Positions 12,263 to 22,482 of a DNA stretch of 64,000 bases are shown one piece after another (the first letter of the stretch is position 1; every line of letters starts with the position of its first letter). Source of the stretch: Isoetes taiwanensis (taxonomy: Eukaryota; Streptophyta; Lycopodiopsida; Isoetales; Isoetaceae); the NCBI GenBank assembly GCA_021234155.1, contig JAJEKV010000008.1:6326945-6390944 (forward strand). The letters run 5' to 3'. Position numbers and translations under genes: made by a program. Under the pieces are notes generated by a model. The model was not told where the DNA came from. It was given only the letters and a program-made list of their open reading frames with translations, and did not search any database.

Positions 12263-13330
12263 CCGTTGTTTCCAACGCTTTTTGGGTTGTACATTGATAG
12301 CTTGGAGACGTGGATGCAGCACCATGGGGGAGCCGGGGTGCAATTATCTGATGCGACCTCTGTGAGCCAGTTACTATATGCGAATGATGTAGCTTTGCTA
12401 GCCCACACGGCCAGCAGTATGCAGCAGCATTTGGATGCCCTCAGTGGGTTCTGTGGGGCAACGGGAATGACAGTGAACTTGCATAAAACTAAGCTTCTCG
12501 CGAGCCTGTCCTCGCAACACCCTATCCCGGAGTTATATTACAGGGGACAGGAAGTGGAGATGGTGCGGAGCTTCAAGTATATGGGAATTGATTTCACTAC
12601 TAACATGCTGTGGGATGAGTGTGTGGAGAGGAGAGCCGATGTAGGCTGGAAGGCTTTATATGCGGTTACAAAACGCTGCGTGTTGCCTTGGATAGATCTC
12701 TGTGGATCAGGCGAGGAGAGCACACCCGCTTAGGGGCTTTGGTCGAGCGGTCTTTGCTATATGGGGTGGAGGTTTGGGGCCCAAAGATTAGCAAAACACG
12801 TGGGATAGGCTGGAAAGGGTGCGTAAAAGCTTTCTTGACATATAGCTTGGGAGTGAAGGACACCGCACCGTGTATCGATTTTTTGTTGTATGAGACGGGG
12901 TTCCGCCTTTACACGATACGCTATCTTGCAGCATCTTACTTGCTTCCATAAGGTGGATGGGATGGATGAGCATCGCTTGCCCCCACAGCCGTGTTGTTAA
13001 CGGGGCCCCAAATGGGTGAAGAGGGTATGGCACGAGCATCGTATTGGATGGTTTAGGAGGTGGTCTATGGATTACCAAATGATGGTGGCACCGGCAGATT
13101 CCTCGATGTGCGAGAATGGGCAATTGGATGCGGGCTATGCTGCCACCCCGTGGGATGCCTCTACTCTTGCAAAGCCCAAGACGAGCACTATCACGCCAGA
13201 TTAATCCCGGCCTTGAGCATGGACCCCATCGGTGCTTGAAAGCACACATCTCGCGGAAGAAACGGAGAGCTATTGCTGCCATAAGGACGGGTTCCCATTA
13301 CCTCGAGTAATTGAAACAGTCATTTGGGGG
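12263..13330 (+). pseudogene. LINE-B reverse transcriptase C-terminal part and tail domain
   Basis: The frame resumes with LFGLYIDSLETWM, then SQLLYANDVALLAH, which aligns with the catalytic F/Y-A-D-D block (here YAND, so the second catalytic Asp is lost). NLHKTKLL and FKYMGIDF follow. After frame changes come C-terminal segments (SRKKRRAIAAIRTGSH, 13250-13310) that match the better-kept copy at 23760-23830. It is broken in several places and not functional. Confidence 0.78.
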
Positions 13331-13754
13331 TGAATGGCGGCACCGGGATCCCCGGGGAGGAGAGGATATGTCGTGTTGTGAGATGCACGTGATAGAGGAT
13401 GAGTACCATGCCCTCCAAATGCCCAAAGATATGCCCATGTCCGGCGCAAAGGCACACCGATCTTAGATGCTCGACACACCGCTACATCGCTTACTTTCGC
13501 ATCACCTATGGTAGCCGACCGGGAGCTTACATCCCCGCAGATTTCGGCCGTCGACTTGCTTTTCGGGGGCATGGTATTTGAGAGCCTACTTGTTAGGGTT
13601 TTTCCTCCCAAGTGGGGTTTTTTTCATCCGGTAGTAGGGTTATCTTGTCTGATTACATTGTTTGTTTTTGGTGTTGGAGTTTTTGGCTTTTTTGCCTGTT
13701 CTCTGCATGTACCGTCTCATAGGCCTCTGGCCTCCGTGGACGTTAAAATAAACT

Positions 13755-13786
13755 TCCTTCCTTCCTTCCTTCCTTCCTTCCTTCCT
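13755..13786 (+). repeat. (CTTC)n tail of LINE-B
   Basis: About eight CTTC units lie exactly at the boundary between LINE-B 3' UTR and the resuming LTR. The related 3' end at 30989-31007 has the same tetranucleotide. They replace a poly(A) tail. Confidence 0.85.
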
Positions 13787-14939
13787 GTGCACACTTTGCA
13801 GGTGGGTCGATTCATGCTATGGCATCACTATAGCCTTCCGGAAACGCAGACTCAAGGTATCACCCTTCGAGCCTACTCCAGGGTTCATGAAGCCCCGGTC
13901 CGACGAGGCAGGTCAGGGAAGTATCCCCTTCCAGGATCGCAGTGGTTTCATGGGTGAGCTAGAGAATACGTGCCGCATCAGCGACCCCCGCATCCGTACC
14001 CGACTTACTCACCCTAAATCTACTCAAAGTGAAAGGTGCCCCATACGGGTCACACCTCTACACCCAGGGAGTGTCAGACCCATACCCGGCCCTCTACATG
14101 ACCGGCTATCATGCCTAGCCCACTGTAGGAGTCTCAGGAGCCTTTTATGTTCGTGCAACCCCACCCCCACTTCACCACTGCGTCCCTTCTCTGGTGCTAA
14201 GCCATTCAATAGCATCTACGACCCGGTGGTCTCCTGTACACAGGCCGCAACTAATGGGAAATACAGGGATCTACCTAGGAGCATACTACTAAACATGGCT
14301 CAGAGGTCTCTACCCCCCCTTAATTCCCCCATTTCAAGAGTAATACTATGCAAAGAACTATCAATCCATCCTTTAAGAGCAAGACCAGAATCAGAGATAA
14401 AGAGAACTCACCTTTACAATCAAGGGTTAGTTCCTACAGGTAAAGCACAGAGAGAACAGAAGAAATGAACACAACAAGTGCCCAACAGGGGCGCTACCCT
14501 ACAGATAACACAGCTAAGCTACAGACTAACCGTCGAATCGGGCTTGGGATGGCTCCATCTCGATTTGCTGAAGGGTGCCTGGCTGCTGCTCCTCCTCCTC
14601 CATCTCCAATTGCTCCTAATTCGAATTGGGGCAAATGGTGGGGGCAAAACCCCAATTTGGGTCCCAAGTTAGTAACTCTCCCTTGCCCAATCGATTTGGG
14701 CCAGGTGGCAGCTCCGGGTTGGCTAATATTAACTAATTTGGTATTTTAGGCCCTTTTAATATTAGATTAAGCCCTAAATTCGAATTAGGGTTTAAGGTTA
14801 GGTTTCCACCTTTATAATTTAATTATTAACATAGCTAACCTTAGCTTATGAATAATTAATGTGCCATTAATTATTCATAGTGACGTGTCACGTATTTATA
14901 CTTAAAAAGGCGTATAAATATGTGGAACGTCACACTCTT

Positions 14940-15545
14940 CTTCCAATGTTTTTTCGTGGAGCAATAAGAGAAAGGAAGGTGACAGAGTGTTTTTAGACAG
15001 ATTTTACATCACTAATCCAACTCTTGAAACTTGGGATGGAGCAACTGTAGTGTCGGATTATGGAAATTCCATATCTGACCACTACCCTCAGGTCTTGGAA
15101 TCCAAGAATAATGAAGTAAACATTAAGGCCAAGTCTACCCCTTTCAGATTCAATACATCATACTTGTCTAATAAGAGATTTTGTGAAGATTTCAAGGTTT
15201 TCTTTCAGTCTCTACCTAAACTTGGAAGAAGTGGAAGCATGGGCAATTTCAGTGCTAAGTTCAAGAAGATCAAAGCATGGATTAAAGAATGGGGAAAAAA
15301 ATGGGCACAAGGAAGGAGAGAAGAAAAGAAAGTTGTCTATAGAGCTATAAAAGAGGTAAGCGAGAAGCTGTTTGAAAACAAGGCAAATCCAGCTTTACAA
15401 CAGCAAGAAGCTGACCTGGAAATAAAAGTTAAGCACATTGAAGAACAAGAAGCAAAGTCAATGGCATTGAGGAGTAAATGCATCTATACAAATTGTATGG
15501 ATAAAAGCAATAATTCTTTCTTCTTCAGAGCAGCAAAAAACAGGA
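14940..15545 (+). pseudogene. LINE-A endonuclease C terminus and linker
   Basis: Immediately after the second CTCTT the frame reads NVFSWSNKRKEGDRVFLDRF, the late block of apurinic-type LINE endonucleases. SDYGNSISDHYP follows, equivalent to the SDH-containing motif. The region up to 15545 is the Lys/Glu-rich linker between endonuclease and RT. It continues the frame broken at 1718 and is cut again at KNRIANN by the tyrosine-recombinase element; it resumes at 23118. Confidence 0.82.
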
Positions 15546-15557
15546 TTGCCAATAATG

Positions 15558-15713
15558 CCACGGTTCTATTGCGATAGCAATAGAACCGTCATTCCTTGGA
15601 TGGGGACGCCCCATCTCCTTGCCCTCCTACTTATAGATCAGTTTTCCACATTATTGGCCATCGGCGTTCTCTTGGGCTTTGCTTTGGTCGCTTGCACCTC
15701 TACCTAGCTTCCC
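15558..15713 (+). repeat. Split direct repeat A1
   Basis: 156 bp identical to 22327-22482. The four flanking bases AATG before each copy also match. A 28-bp palindrome sits 4 bases from its start. Confidence 0.92.
15561..15588. promoter_or_regulatory. Lox-like palindrome in A1
   Basis: Arms CGGTTCTATTGC and GCAATAGAACCG are perfect inverted copies around GATA; counted otherwise, 10-bp arms flank the 8-bp core GCGATAGC. This layout matches the inverted binding arms and 6-8-bp spacer of tyrosine-recombinase crossover sites. The role as recombination site is inferred. Confidence 0.6.
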
Positions 15714-17552
15714 AGCACCCCACGCCAGCCAGAGCCATCTACACCAAGACAAGCTTCATCCACACCAAGACGAGCTTGTGGTGGTCGCCCCTGATCGCTC
15801 TTCATCCCTACCTGCTTTCCACGTCCGGTTGCTGCATCCTCTAAGGTAAGTCTGTTATTTTCTTTACGGTTTTAATTTCTCCCTTTGCTTGAATCCATGT
15901 GCCACGCTCTGTGGATCTTTGCGAAAGTGAAGTTTCGACAAACGGGTCTTGGTTAGTCTCGTGGTGCTTTATCTGGTTTTTATGCATTGATCACGTTTCT
16001 GTTATGTGGTTTCTTTCTCTGTCGGTTTATTCTTCGGTTTATTCTGGTTGTTTTTTGTTGGTTTGATCGGTTTCTTAAGTTTGTTTTGTTGGTTTGATCG
16101 GCCCTCGGCCAGCTTTGGGCAAACTTGCCCGGTTTGCCGTCTGCCGGATCGATTAGCGATAGGGCATCAACCGGTCATTTTGTCCGATCGGCATGAATCG
16201 CCCGGGGCGTTATGGCTTCACAGATCCTTCCGTTAAGCTCCTCCTTTTTTCCTATGTTCTGGCCGATTATCCCTATCTGTGTTTGTTGGTTCAGTACTTG
16301 GGCCTGCATTTTTGGTAAATCCCTTTGGTTTGATCGCCCACAGCCTGCTTGGGCAAGATCTGCCCCCGGTTTGCCGTCTGCCAGATTGATTGGCAGTGGG
16401 GCATCAGACCGGATCTGGCCTGGTCCGATCAGCCTGGTTCGGTGCTAGGCCGTAGAGATTTAATCCAATTTCTTCCAGGTGTACCATAGATAGGCCGGTT
16501 CTGTTCTTTTCTCCCTTCAGGCCGATTCTTCAAGATAAATTTTCTTCAATACAGGCCGATTCTGTTCTCTTTTCTATTATCTGGCCGATTCTCTACCTCT
16601 GTTCTTTTCGGCCCCCGCTTTATGGCTCTGATCACCACCTCAGGTTTCGACCCCCCTTTTTGTTTGTTTCTGGTTTCTGCTTTTATTGTTTCCGGCCTGC
16701 CATCGCCACCGCCTCCGCCTTCTTTTAATGGGGGGATACCAGGTTCGATCCCCTGTTTTACGGGGATGCCCAGACCGGGTTCTCCTGGCGTTAGCTCCTC
16801 TTTTTTGTCGTTGGACGTTGCCTATCTTCTCCTCTTCTCTCAAGTTCACTATCTTCTCCTCTTCTCTCAAGTTTGTTTTTGAGTTTTTTCGATTTCAAGG
16901 TTCGTTGGATAGCTCTATGATTTTGTGATTACCCCTTGTTCCTAGGGGTTCTTTATGATGTTTGTTCGGTAGTAGTCGTCCGTTTTTTGTTATATGGGCT
17001 CTAGTTTGCTCTCTCCTTGGGCATATGATTGGTTATAACGACCCCATGGTTGTTTTATTTTTTGCTCTATAAATTTGGTATTTTGCTTGCATATTTCCAG
17101 TTTTATGGTCATTGTTTCCCTAGTATCACTTTTAGGATCGTCATATGATTGCTTTCACCTTTAGTTTGCTCTCTCCTTGGGCATATGATTGGTTATAACG
17201 TCCCTATGGTTATTTTATTTTTTGCTCTATAAATTTGGTATTTTGCCTGCATATTTCCGGTTTTATGGTCATTGTTTCCCCAGTATCACCTTTTGGATCT
17301 TTCATATCGTCTAGGGTCACCTCGACTATAATTTCCCTTGCATTTTTTCTAGGTTGCTAAGGTTTTGTCTCATGGTCGTTAGTTGTCTTTCCCCCCAGGT
17401 GTGTTGTGACGATATCTACGTTTGTGTTGTTGTGGTTCCGTGCATCGTCCATCCTTTTTATTTTTCTCTCCCCATGCGCTGTATGTCTTTTATCGTTTGT
17501 TGTTTGTCTCGTTCTAATGCGTGCGACTTGCTGTTACTAGACTTTTTACAGC
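15714..17552 (+). other. Leader of the tyrosine-recombinase element
   Basis: A T-rich, pyrimidine-biased 1.8-kb stretch precedes gag. The phrase 'ggccgattct' and a G/C-rich block GCCGTCTGCC recur several times between 16100 and 16600. No coding frame is convincing; open frames here have low-complexity composition. Confidence 0.6.
17002..17321 (+). repeat. Tandem duplication of ~160 bp in the leader
   Basis: Two adjacent copies (17002-17161, 17162-17321) begin TAGTTTGCTCTCTCCTTGGG and share most of their sequence; the last ~30 bp diverge. It lies 230 bp upstream of the gag start. Confidence 0.8.
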
Positions 17553-18614
17553 ATGGCAGATCAGGGCTCTCCCAGCACATCTCAGGCTTCTTTACGAGCC
17601 CGACGGGCGAAGCGGGTTGCTATCAGTACCGCCCCTTCTACCCCGCCTGTCCGACGTGCACGCACCGCTGCGATTTCTATTGCACCTGAGGTGCCCTCCA
17701 TACACTCCTCTGCTGCTTCTGTTGAACCTGCCATGCCCGCGATCCCTCCTGTCAGATGCACGAGCATGACTTCTCACTTGGGTTCGGCCGGTCCATCTCG
17801 GGTTGTCTCTTCTGTTTCTTTTGCCCCAGTTCCGCCCCCAGTTTTTTCTCTGGCTTCAGCAGGTCCTTCTATAGGGCTTAACCATTCCTTGCCGACCGCG
17901 GGCCCATCCATTCCTTCTCCATCTTTGGATATGGTGCCTCAGCTGCTGCAGACCCTCCATTCTGAGATGGCACAGTCTGAGCCTTCCGTCTTCACTTACG
18001 GACGCTTACATTGCATGAGCGGGTGAAGTGCTTCCCCAGGAGGTTGAGAACGCGTCTGCCCCATTCCCAACTTTAAGAGGGAATCGTCGCGCCACCAATA
18101 TGAGTTCCTTTGTGCCACGGAGTCAAGATTCCGGGAGCTTCATGCCCGTTTGACAGCTTTGTCCCCTCGGGTGCCCGATACGATTCTTCAGATTATTGAG
18201 GAAGGTAAGGCTGCCACTCTGCAGAGGATGAAGTTTTTGATTATTGCTGATCGCGAAGGCTATGATGTCGCCTTGGATTTTGATGACCATGCGGGCCCCG
18301 CTTTATCTGCTGATGATTCCAGGAAATTGAAGCTAGCTCGGCAAATGCACCGAGATCGGCGCCCCTCTGCTTCAAAACCCTCTGCTCCCTCCACTGGCTC
18401 TTCCTTCTCTGCTGCGCCTCCGTCCCAGTTCTCTTCATCTAGATCCGGTTCTCGTCCTTTTTGTACTTTTTGTGGTCGTCTTGGCCATCGTATTGAAACT
18501 TGCCATGCTCGCGCTAATGTCGGATCTCCTAGCACTCCTCTGCCACTTTTGATTCCACCCCCGGGTCCTTTGGTGCCGGCCCCGACTCCATTTTTTCCTC
18601 GTCCCGGTCCATGA
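17553..18614 (+). pseudogene. Gag-like protein of the YR retrotransposon, with zinc knuckle
   Basis: The start ATG at 17553 opens a Ser/Pro/Ala-rich N-terminal region (157 codons) that stops at 18024. The homologous reading continues in another frame through FKRESSRHQYEF (about 18075-18110), which resembles the core of DIRS-type gag proteins, and then 18150-18614. The C-terminal part holds CTFCGRLGHRIETC (about 18465-18505), a CX2CX4HX4C zinc knuckle for RNA binding, followed by a Pro-rich tail. At least one frameshift separates the halves, so this copy probably makes no full gag. Its place upstream of RT in the same direction fits. Confidence 0.7.
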
Positions 18615-18803
18615 TTCATGTTCCCCCCCTGATTTTTCTGGTTTGGAGGTTAAAGCAACACTATTATGTATGGTATTCATTGAATGTTGTTGGCTCGTCC
18701 CATTCTTTGTTAGCTCACGTTTGTTGTTCTTAGGTTTGAGTTTGTTGGTTACCATTATTTTATGGTTACAACGTGTTAGGCTGATAGTCAGATCATTGTT
18801 GGG

Positions 18804-21083
18804 GTGGTGTTGGATGAATTGGGGGCGGTACCTTCCCCTGTGTGGGGCATGCAGTTTGAAATGTTGTTTAAGTATGTGTTGTGCTTGCCTCGAAAGTTTT
18901 TTCTAGTATTCGTGGAATTTTTTCTCCACGGGTTAAAGGTTGCATGTGGGTTATATTTTGTACGCGAGGTTTTAGGTTTGAGCTTGTGTTGGTTTAACTC
19001 AGCGTGCAGGGTTATAGGCTTGCATGGTGCTACATGGATCCCGTTGCCTACTTGGTTTGATGTTTTCCATTTGCTGCTAGGTTGTTTACTTACAGTTTGT
19101 GGTCTCTTTTCAGAATGTGCTCCGTTCACATCGGTCATCCCTCATCTTGGCATCGACCCCTCCCCAGCGGATGGTTTGGCTTCTGCTGCTATAGTCCTGG
19201 ATCGCCTCCATGCGTCTCTTCCTTTTTGGCAATCCATTTGCTCCTCACAACAGGTGTTGAGTTGGATACAGTTTGGTTATCGCCTTCCTTGGTCATCCAC
19301 GTGTCCGTCTGTTGCTTTCGCCGCCTCAAACCACTCGTCCGTGTCTGCCCACCTAGACTTTGCTCGCTCTGCTATAGCCGATCTCTTGCGCACAGGTGCC
19401 GCTTCCCCAGTCTCCTCTCGTCCTTTCTTCTGTTCCCCCTTGGGGGTCGTCCCCAAAGGCCTAAACAAATTTCGTCTCATCTTGGATCTGCGCTATCTGA
19501 ACTCTTTCTTGACTATCCCCTCCTTTCGGTATGAGTCCCTCGAACTGTTGTCACATTTGAGTTTGCCCAATGACTTTCTCTTTGCTGTCGACCTCAAATC
19601 CGGCTATCACCATGTCACGATCTGGCCTCCTCATCGCACTTTCTTGGGTTTTGGTCTTGATGGTCAGTTCTATGTCTTTAATGTCCTCCCCTTTGGTCTA
19701 GCTTCAGCCCCCTTTGTCTTTACCAAATTAGTCGACCGATATGTTCGGTTTTGGCGAGGTCAGGGCATCCGTTGCCTACCCTACGTTGATGATATTCTAT
19801 TCTTGTGCCAGTCCGTCCCCGAGTTTCTGCAGATTCGCGTCATTTCGGACTTGCAGCAGGCCGGTTTTCTCCTAGCTTGGAAGAAGTGTCGGTTTCGTCT
19901 CTCCCATCGCACAATCTTCTTAGGTTTCATAGTGGATGCTCATGAGGGTTTCTTTCGTATTTCTCGGGCTAAGAAGGAACGGGTTCTGTCTCTGTGCTCT
20001 TCTCTGTTATCTTCCCAAAATGTCACTCCTCGCCTGATTGCCCGTTTCCTTGGCTTTATCCAATCCCTACGCTTGGTCTTGGGTCATCTTTGTGCTGCCT
20101 TATCTTGTGGCCTTCATGCTGATCTGCGTCTGGCCGACCTTTGGGATACCCCCCTTCTACTATCTCCCCTTGCAAAACAGGAGGTCCAGCTTTGGCAAAC
20201 CCTGATTTATCAGTTCGACAGAGCCCCTTTGTGGCCGCCTTCTGTGGTCAGGTCTACCTTGGGTTTTGATGCCAGTGATGAGGGATGGGGTGGTTGGCTT
20301 TCACGTCCGGGTTCTGAACTTCTCTCTTTTTCTGGGGACTTCTCGGCAGATGCCCGCCTCCAATCATCCACTTGGCGTGAACTTTTTGCTCTTTTCCAGA
20401 TCCTGCAGCGGTGTGTCTCGTTGCTAACTAACTCACGGGTGATAGCTCGTGGGGACAATCAGAATGTGTTCTTTTTATTGCAGAATGGCGGTTCGCGATC
20501 TCCTGTTCTTCATTTTTTGCTGTTGGAAGTACTAATTTTTTGCTATCAGCACCATATTCAGTTGGATCCAGTTTGGGTTCCACGCTTGGAGAATGAGTGG
20601 GCTGATTATCTTTCCAAGATCCGGGCCTTTGACGAATTTTCTCTGTCTCCTTCAGTTTTTTGCCTCTTGGATGAGCGTTGGGGACCTCATCATGTGGATC
20701 GCTTTGCTAGCCCTTCCAACACCCTCCTGCCAGTTTTCAACACCAAGGATTATTACCCTCGTCGGATCGCACCTGACGCCTTTTCTTATGACTGGCATTT
20801 GTTCAACAACTACTGCTTTCCTCCACCTTCCTTGGTTCCCGAGGTTTTGCATCATGCTCGCATTTGCAGGGCTCGCCTTACACTTCTTGTTTTCTCATGG
20901 CCTTCTGCCCCTTGGTGGCCACTGCTTGCTGTTGACTCCTCCACTTGGCAATCTTTTGTTCGAGACGCAGTTTTCTTTCATGAATTTTCCCATGCCTTAC
21001 TCCCATCACCTTCTTCCCGCCTTGCGGGTTTCCGTCGTCATACGGCTTTGTTTGCCTTACGTTGTGATTTTTCTGATACTTAA
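18804..21083 (+). CDS. Reverse transcriptase-RNase H of the YR retrotransposon
   Basis: A 760-codon uninterrupted frame. It opens with a GTG at 18804; the first ATG is near 18849 and recognisable conservation begins only about 19140, so the true start is uncertain. RT blocks follow in order: KFRLILDLRYLN (about residue 220), FAVDLKSGYHHV, NVLPFGLASAPFVFTKL and the catalytic YVDDIL (about 325). RNase H shows LGFDASDEGWGG (first Asp, about 486), STWRELFAL (Glu) and VIARGDNQNV (Asp). The tail with HHVDRFAS, PVFNTKDY and LVFSWPSAPWWPLL matches the region after RNase H in DIRS/PAT elements. It copies the element RNA into DNA. This is the best preserved part of the element. Confidence 0.85.
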   Translation: MVLDELGAVPSPVWGMQFEMLFKYVLCLPRKFFLVFVEFFLHGLKVACGLYFVREVLGLSLCWFNSACRVIGLHGATWIPLPTWFDVFHLLLGCLLTVCGLFSECAPFTSVIPHLGIDPSPADGLASAAIVLDRLHASLPFWQSICSSQQVLSWIQFGYRLPWSSTCPSVAFAASNHSSVSAHLDFARSAIADLLRTGAASPVSSRPFFCSPLGVVPKGLNKFRLILDLRYLNSFLTIPSFRYESLELLSHLSLPNDFLFAVDLKSGYHHVTIWPPHRTFLGFGLDGQFYVFNVLPFGLASAPFVFTKLVDRYVRFWRGQGIRCLPYVDDILFLCQSVPEFLQIRVISDLQQAGFLLAWKKCRFRLSHRTIFLGFIVDAHEGFFRISRAKKERVLSLCSSLLSSQNVTPRLIARFLGFIQSLRLVLGHLCAALSCGLHADLRLADLWDTPLLLSPLAKQEVQLWQTLIYQFDRAPLWPPSVVRSTLGFDASDEGWGGWLSRPGSELLSFSGDFSADARLQSSTWRELFALFQILQRCVSLLTNSRVIARGDNQNVFFLLQNGGSRSPVLHFLLLEVLIFCYQHHIQLDPVWVPRLENEWADYLSKIRAFDEFSLSPSVFCLLDERWGPHHVDRFASPSNTLLPVFNTKDYYPRRIAPDAFSYDWHLFNNYCFPPPSLVPEVLHHARICRARLTLLVFSWPSAPWWPLLAVDSSTWQSFVRDAVFFHEFSHALLPSPSSRLAGFRRHTALFALRCDFSDT

Positions 21084-21298
21084 AATTGTCTTTTCTCACG
21101 TCGTTCTTCTGGTCCGACGTGATTCTTCTTACGAGTTTTTATCTTTATCATAATATAAGGTTGTTCTTCAGTTGTTTGTTCGCTTGTGTTTGGCTTCTGG
21201 GTTGTTGGTCGGTTTGGTATGGCTTAGAGTAGTACATGGTGATGTTATCCTGTTTTTTGTTAGCTGATATTAACACTTGTTTATCCCCTTGTTCCAGA

Positions 21299-22269
21299 TA
21301 TCTTGCCTTTTTACGACGGTCCCTCTTTGCCCTTCTTTGCCTCGGCTATGGCATCTGTCCTCCACTCCCGCGCACCCTCGACCTTGCTCAGTTATTCTTC
21401 CGCTTTGGCTACAATTTAAATCGTTGGTGTCATTCTCGGCAGACTTTACGTCCTTGCACCTTCCTCTTTGCATGTTGCTGCATTCTTTTCCTCCTTGATT
21501 TCCACCCATCGTAGTCCTACTTCTATAGGGATTGCGTCTGCCGCAATTACCTTCTTTCATAGCTTGGTCAACCTCCCATCTCCTTGTTCGGCCCCCCTTC
21601 CTGCTTTGGTCCGCCAAGCCGCTCCTCGTACCCACACTTCTTCTTCACGGGCATTTACCTCTTCTGGCGTCTCCGCGTCCCGCCGAGGTCATCTCCCTTC
21701 TAAGCCCCGCTTAAAACGATTAGGCGCAGACCTCATGAAAAGCATGCCTTGTCACTATCGCTTTCTTTGGTTTTTCTCCGCATCTACGAGGCGTTGCACT
21801 TGAATTGGCGCGACCTATCTTTTTTCCCGACTACGTCCGGTTGCATATCCGCGGGTCTAAGTCGCGACCCGATCCGCGTGGCGGGGAGGTCCTCATAGCG
21901 CACATTCTCCCCTTTTGCCCGGTCATGTTATTGCGGCGTCTATTGTCCGCTTCTTTGTTTTAAGCACCTCGACCCACGAGGAGGTCCTCTCTTTAAACCG
22001 TCCTTGTCCTCCACAGCCCTTTGTCTTATCTTTGCTGCCCGTTCTTGGTGGTTTGAGGCCTGCGTCTTGCTCGGTTTTGGAGCCTCGCGATTTTGGCACC
22101 ATGCGCGGTGTCGCGTAGAGGCCCCGGTGCCACCACAGTACTTTGCCGCGTCTGTCCCGCCGACATTGTCCGCTCTCATGGGCGTTGGCGCTCTGCTGCT
22201 TCCCACTCACGCTACATTCTACCCGATATTCAGGAGCGTCTCACTGTTTCTCGCCATCTGGGTCTTTGA
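21299..22269 (+). pseudogene. Tyrosine recombinase of the YR retrotransposon, frameshifted
   Basis: Fragments in two or three frames assemble in order. An N-terminal SAM-like region comes first (ASAMASVLHSRAP then HVAAFFSSLIST, 21340-21500), then a block near 21800-21850 with LNWRDL and VRLHIRGSKSR (the area of the first catalytic Arg). GATTVLCR and PADIVRSHGRW follow, and SAASHSRYILPDIQERL ends at the stop about 22269, with HGRW and Tyr in the expected catalytic spacing. This enzyme would integrate the circular cDNA of the element. The frame is not continuous, so this copy is inactive unless frameshifting or sequence errors are involved. Confidence 0.72.
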
Positions 22270-22291
22270 GGTAGGTTCCTCTTCTTTCGGC

Positions 22292-22313
22292 CACTTGTGT
22301 GTAGATCAGGACC
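22292..22313 (+). repeat. Short direct repeat B1
   Basis: 22 bases starting CACTTGTGTGTAGATCAGG are identical to 23096-23117. A 9-base spacer CATCCTAGG plus AATG separates it from A2. Confidence 0.8.
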
Positions 22314-22326
22314 CATCCTAGGAATG

Positions 22327-22482
22327 CCACGGTTCTATTGCGATAGCAATAGAACCGTCATTCCTTGGATGGGGACGCCCCATCTCCTTGCCCTCCTACT
22401 TATAGATCAGTTTTCCACATTATTGGCCATCGGCGTTCTCTTGGGCTTTGCTTTGGTCGCTTGCACCTCTACCTAGCTTCCC
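22327..22482 (+). repeat. Split direct repeat A2 (with palindrome 22330-22357)
   Basis: Identical copy of A1, including the 28-bp palindrome. Together with B1 it forms the internal B1-A2 junction expected from a circular intermediate. Confidence 0.92.

Larger units (their letters stand above)
10385..13785 (+). mobile_element. LINE-B: second LINE family inserted in the LTR
   Basis: This is a 5'-truncated, decayed non-LTR retrotransposon. It shows an RT N-terminal part (10606-11062), an RT C-terminal part with downstream domain (12263-13330), a C/G-rich 3' UTR ending near CCGTGGACGTTAAAATAAA, and a tail of (CTTC)n instead of poly(A) (about 13755-13786). The same 3' end occurs at 24145-24290 and 30880-31007. 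An unrelated 1.2-kb block splits its RT. No clear target duplication beyond a few C/T bases could be seen. Confidence 0.8.
1719..14934 (-). mobile_element. Ty3/gypsy-type LTR retrotransposon, coding region decayed
   Basis: Both ends carry near-identical LTRs, and the host duplication CTCTT sits at 1714-1718 and 14935-14939. On the minus strand the order is 5' LTR (right), primer-binding site (9945-9957, read TGGTATCAGAGCC), interior, purine tract (3318-3330, read AAGGTGGGGAGAA), 3' LTR (left). LTR ends TGTGACG...CGTCACA and the initiator-Met tRNA primer site fit plant gypsy elements. LTR portions 2170-3317 and 13787-14934 differ at about ten positions in 1.15 kb, so the insertion is fairly young. 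No frame over about 90 codons survives in the 6.6-kb interior, so it was decayed or non-autonomous when it moved. It interrupts the LINE-A endonuclease: the LINE resumes after 14939 with the FSWSNKR motif. Confidence 0.88.
9959..14934 (-). repeat. 5' LTR (right copy), split by LINE-B
   Basis: Segments 9959-10384 and 13786-14934 together correspond to the whole left LTR. The split lies between ...CCGCCCCTC and CTGTGCACACTTTGC, and the foreign block 10385-13785 ends in a TTCC repeat. The outer part (9959-10384) is more diverged from the left LTR, with a small deletion near 10095, than the inner part. Confidence 0.88.

Noticed and set aside
17592-17777. Minus-strand frames across gag and RT of the YR element
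   Set aside because: Shadows of the biased plus-strand coding sequence, with no motifs.
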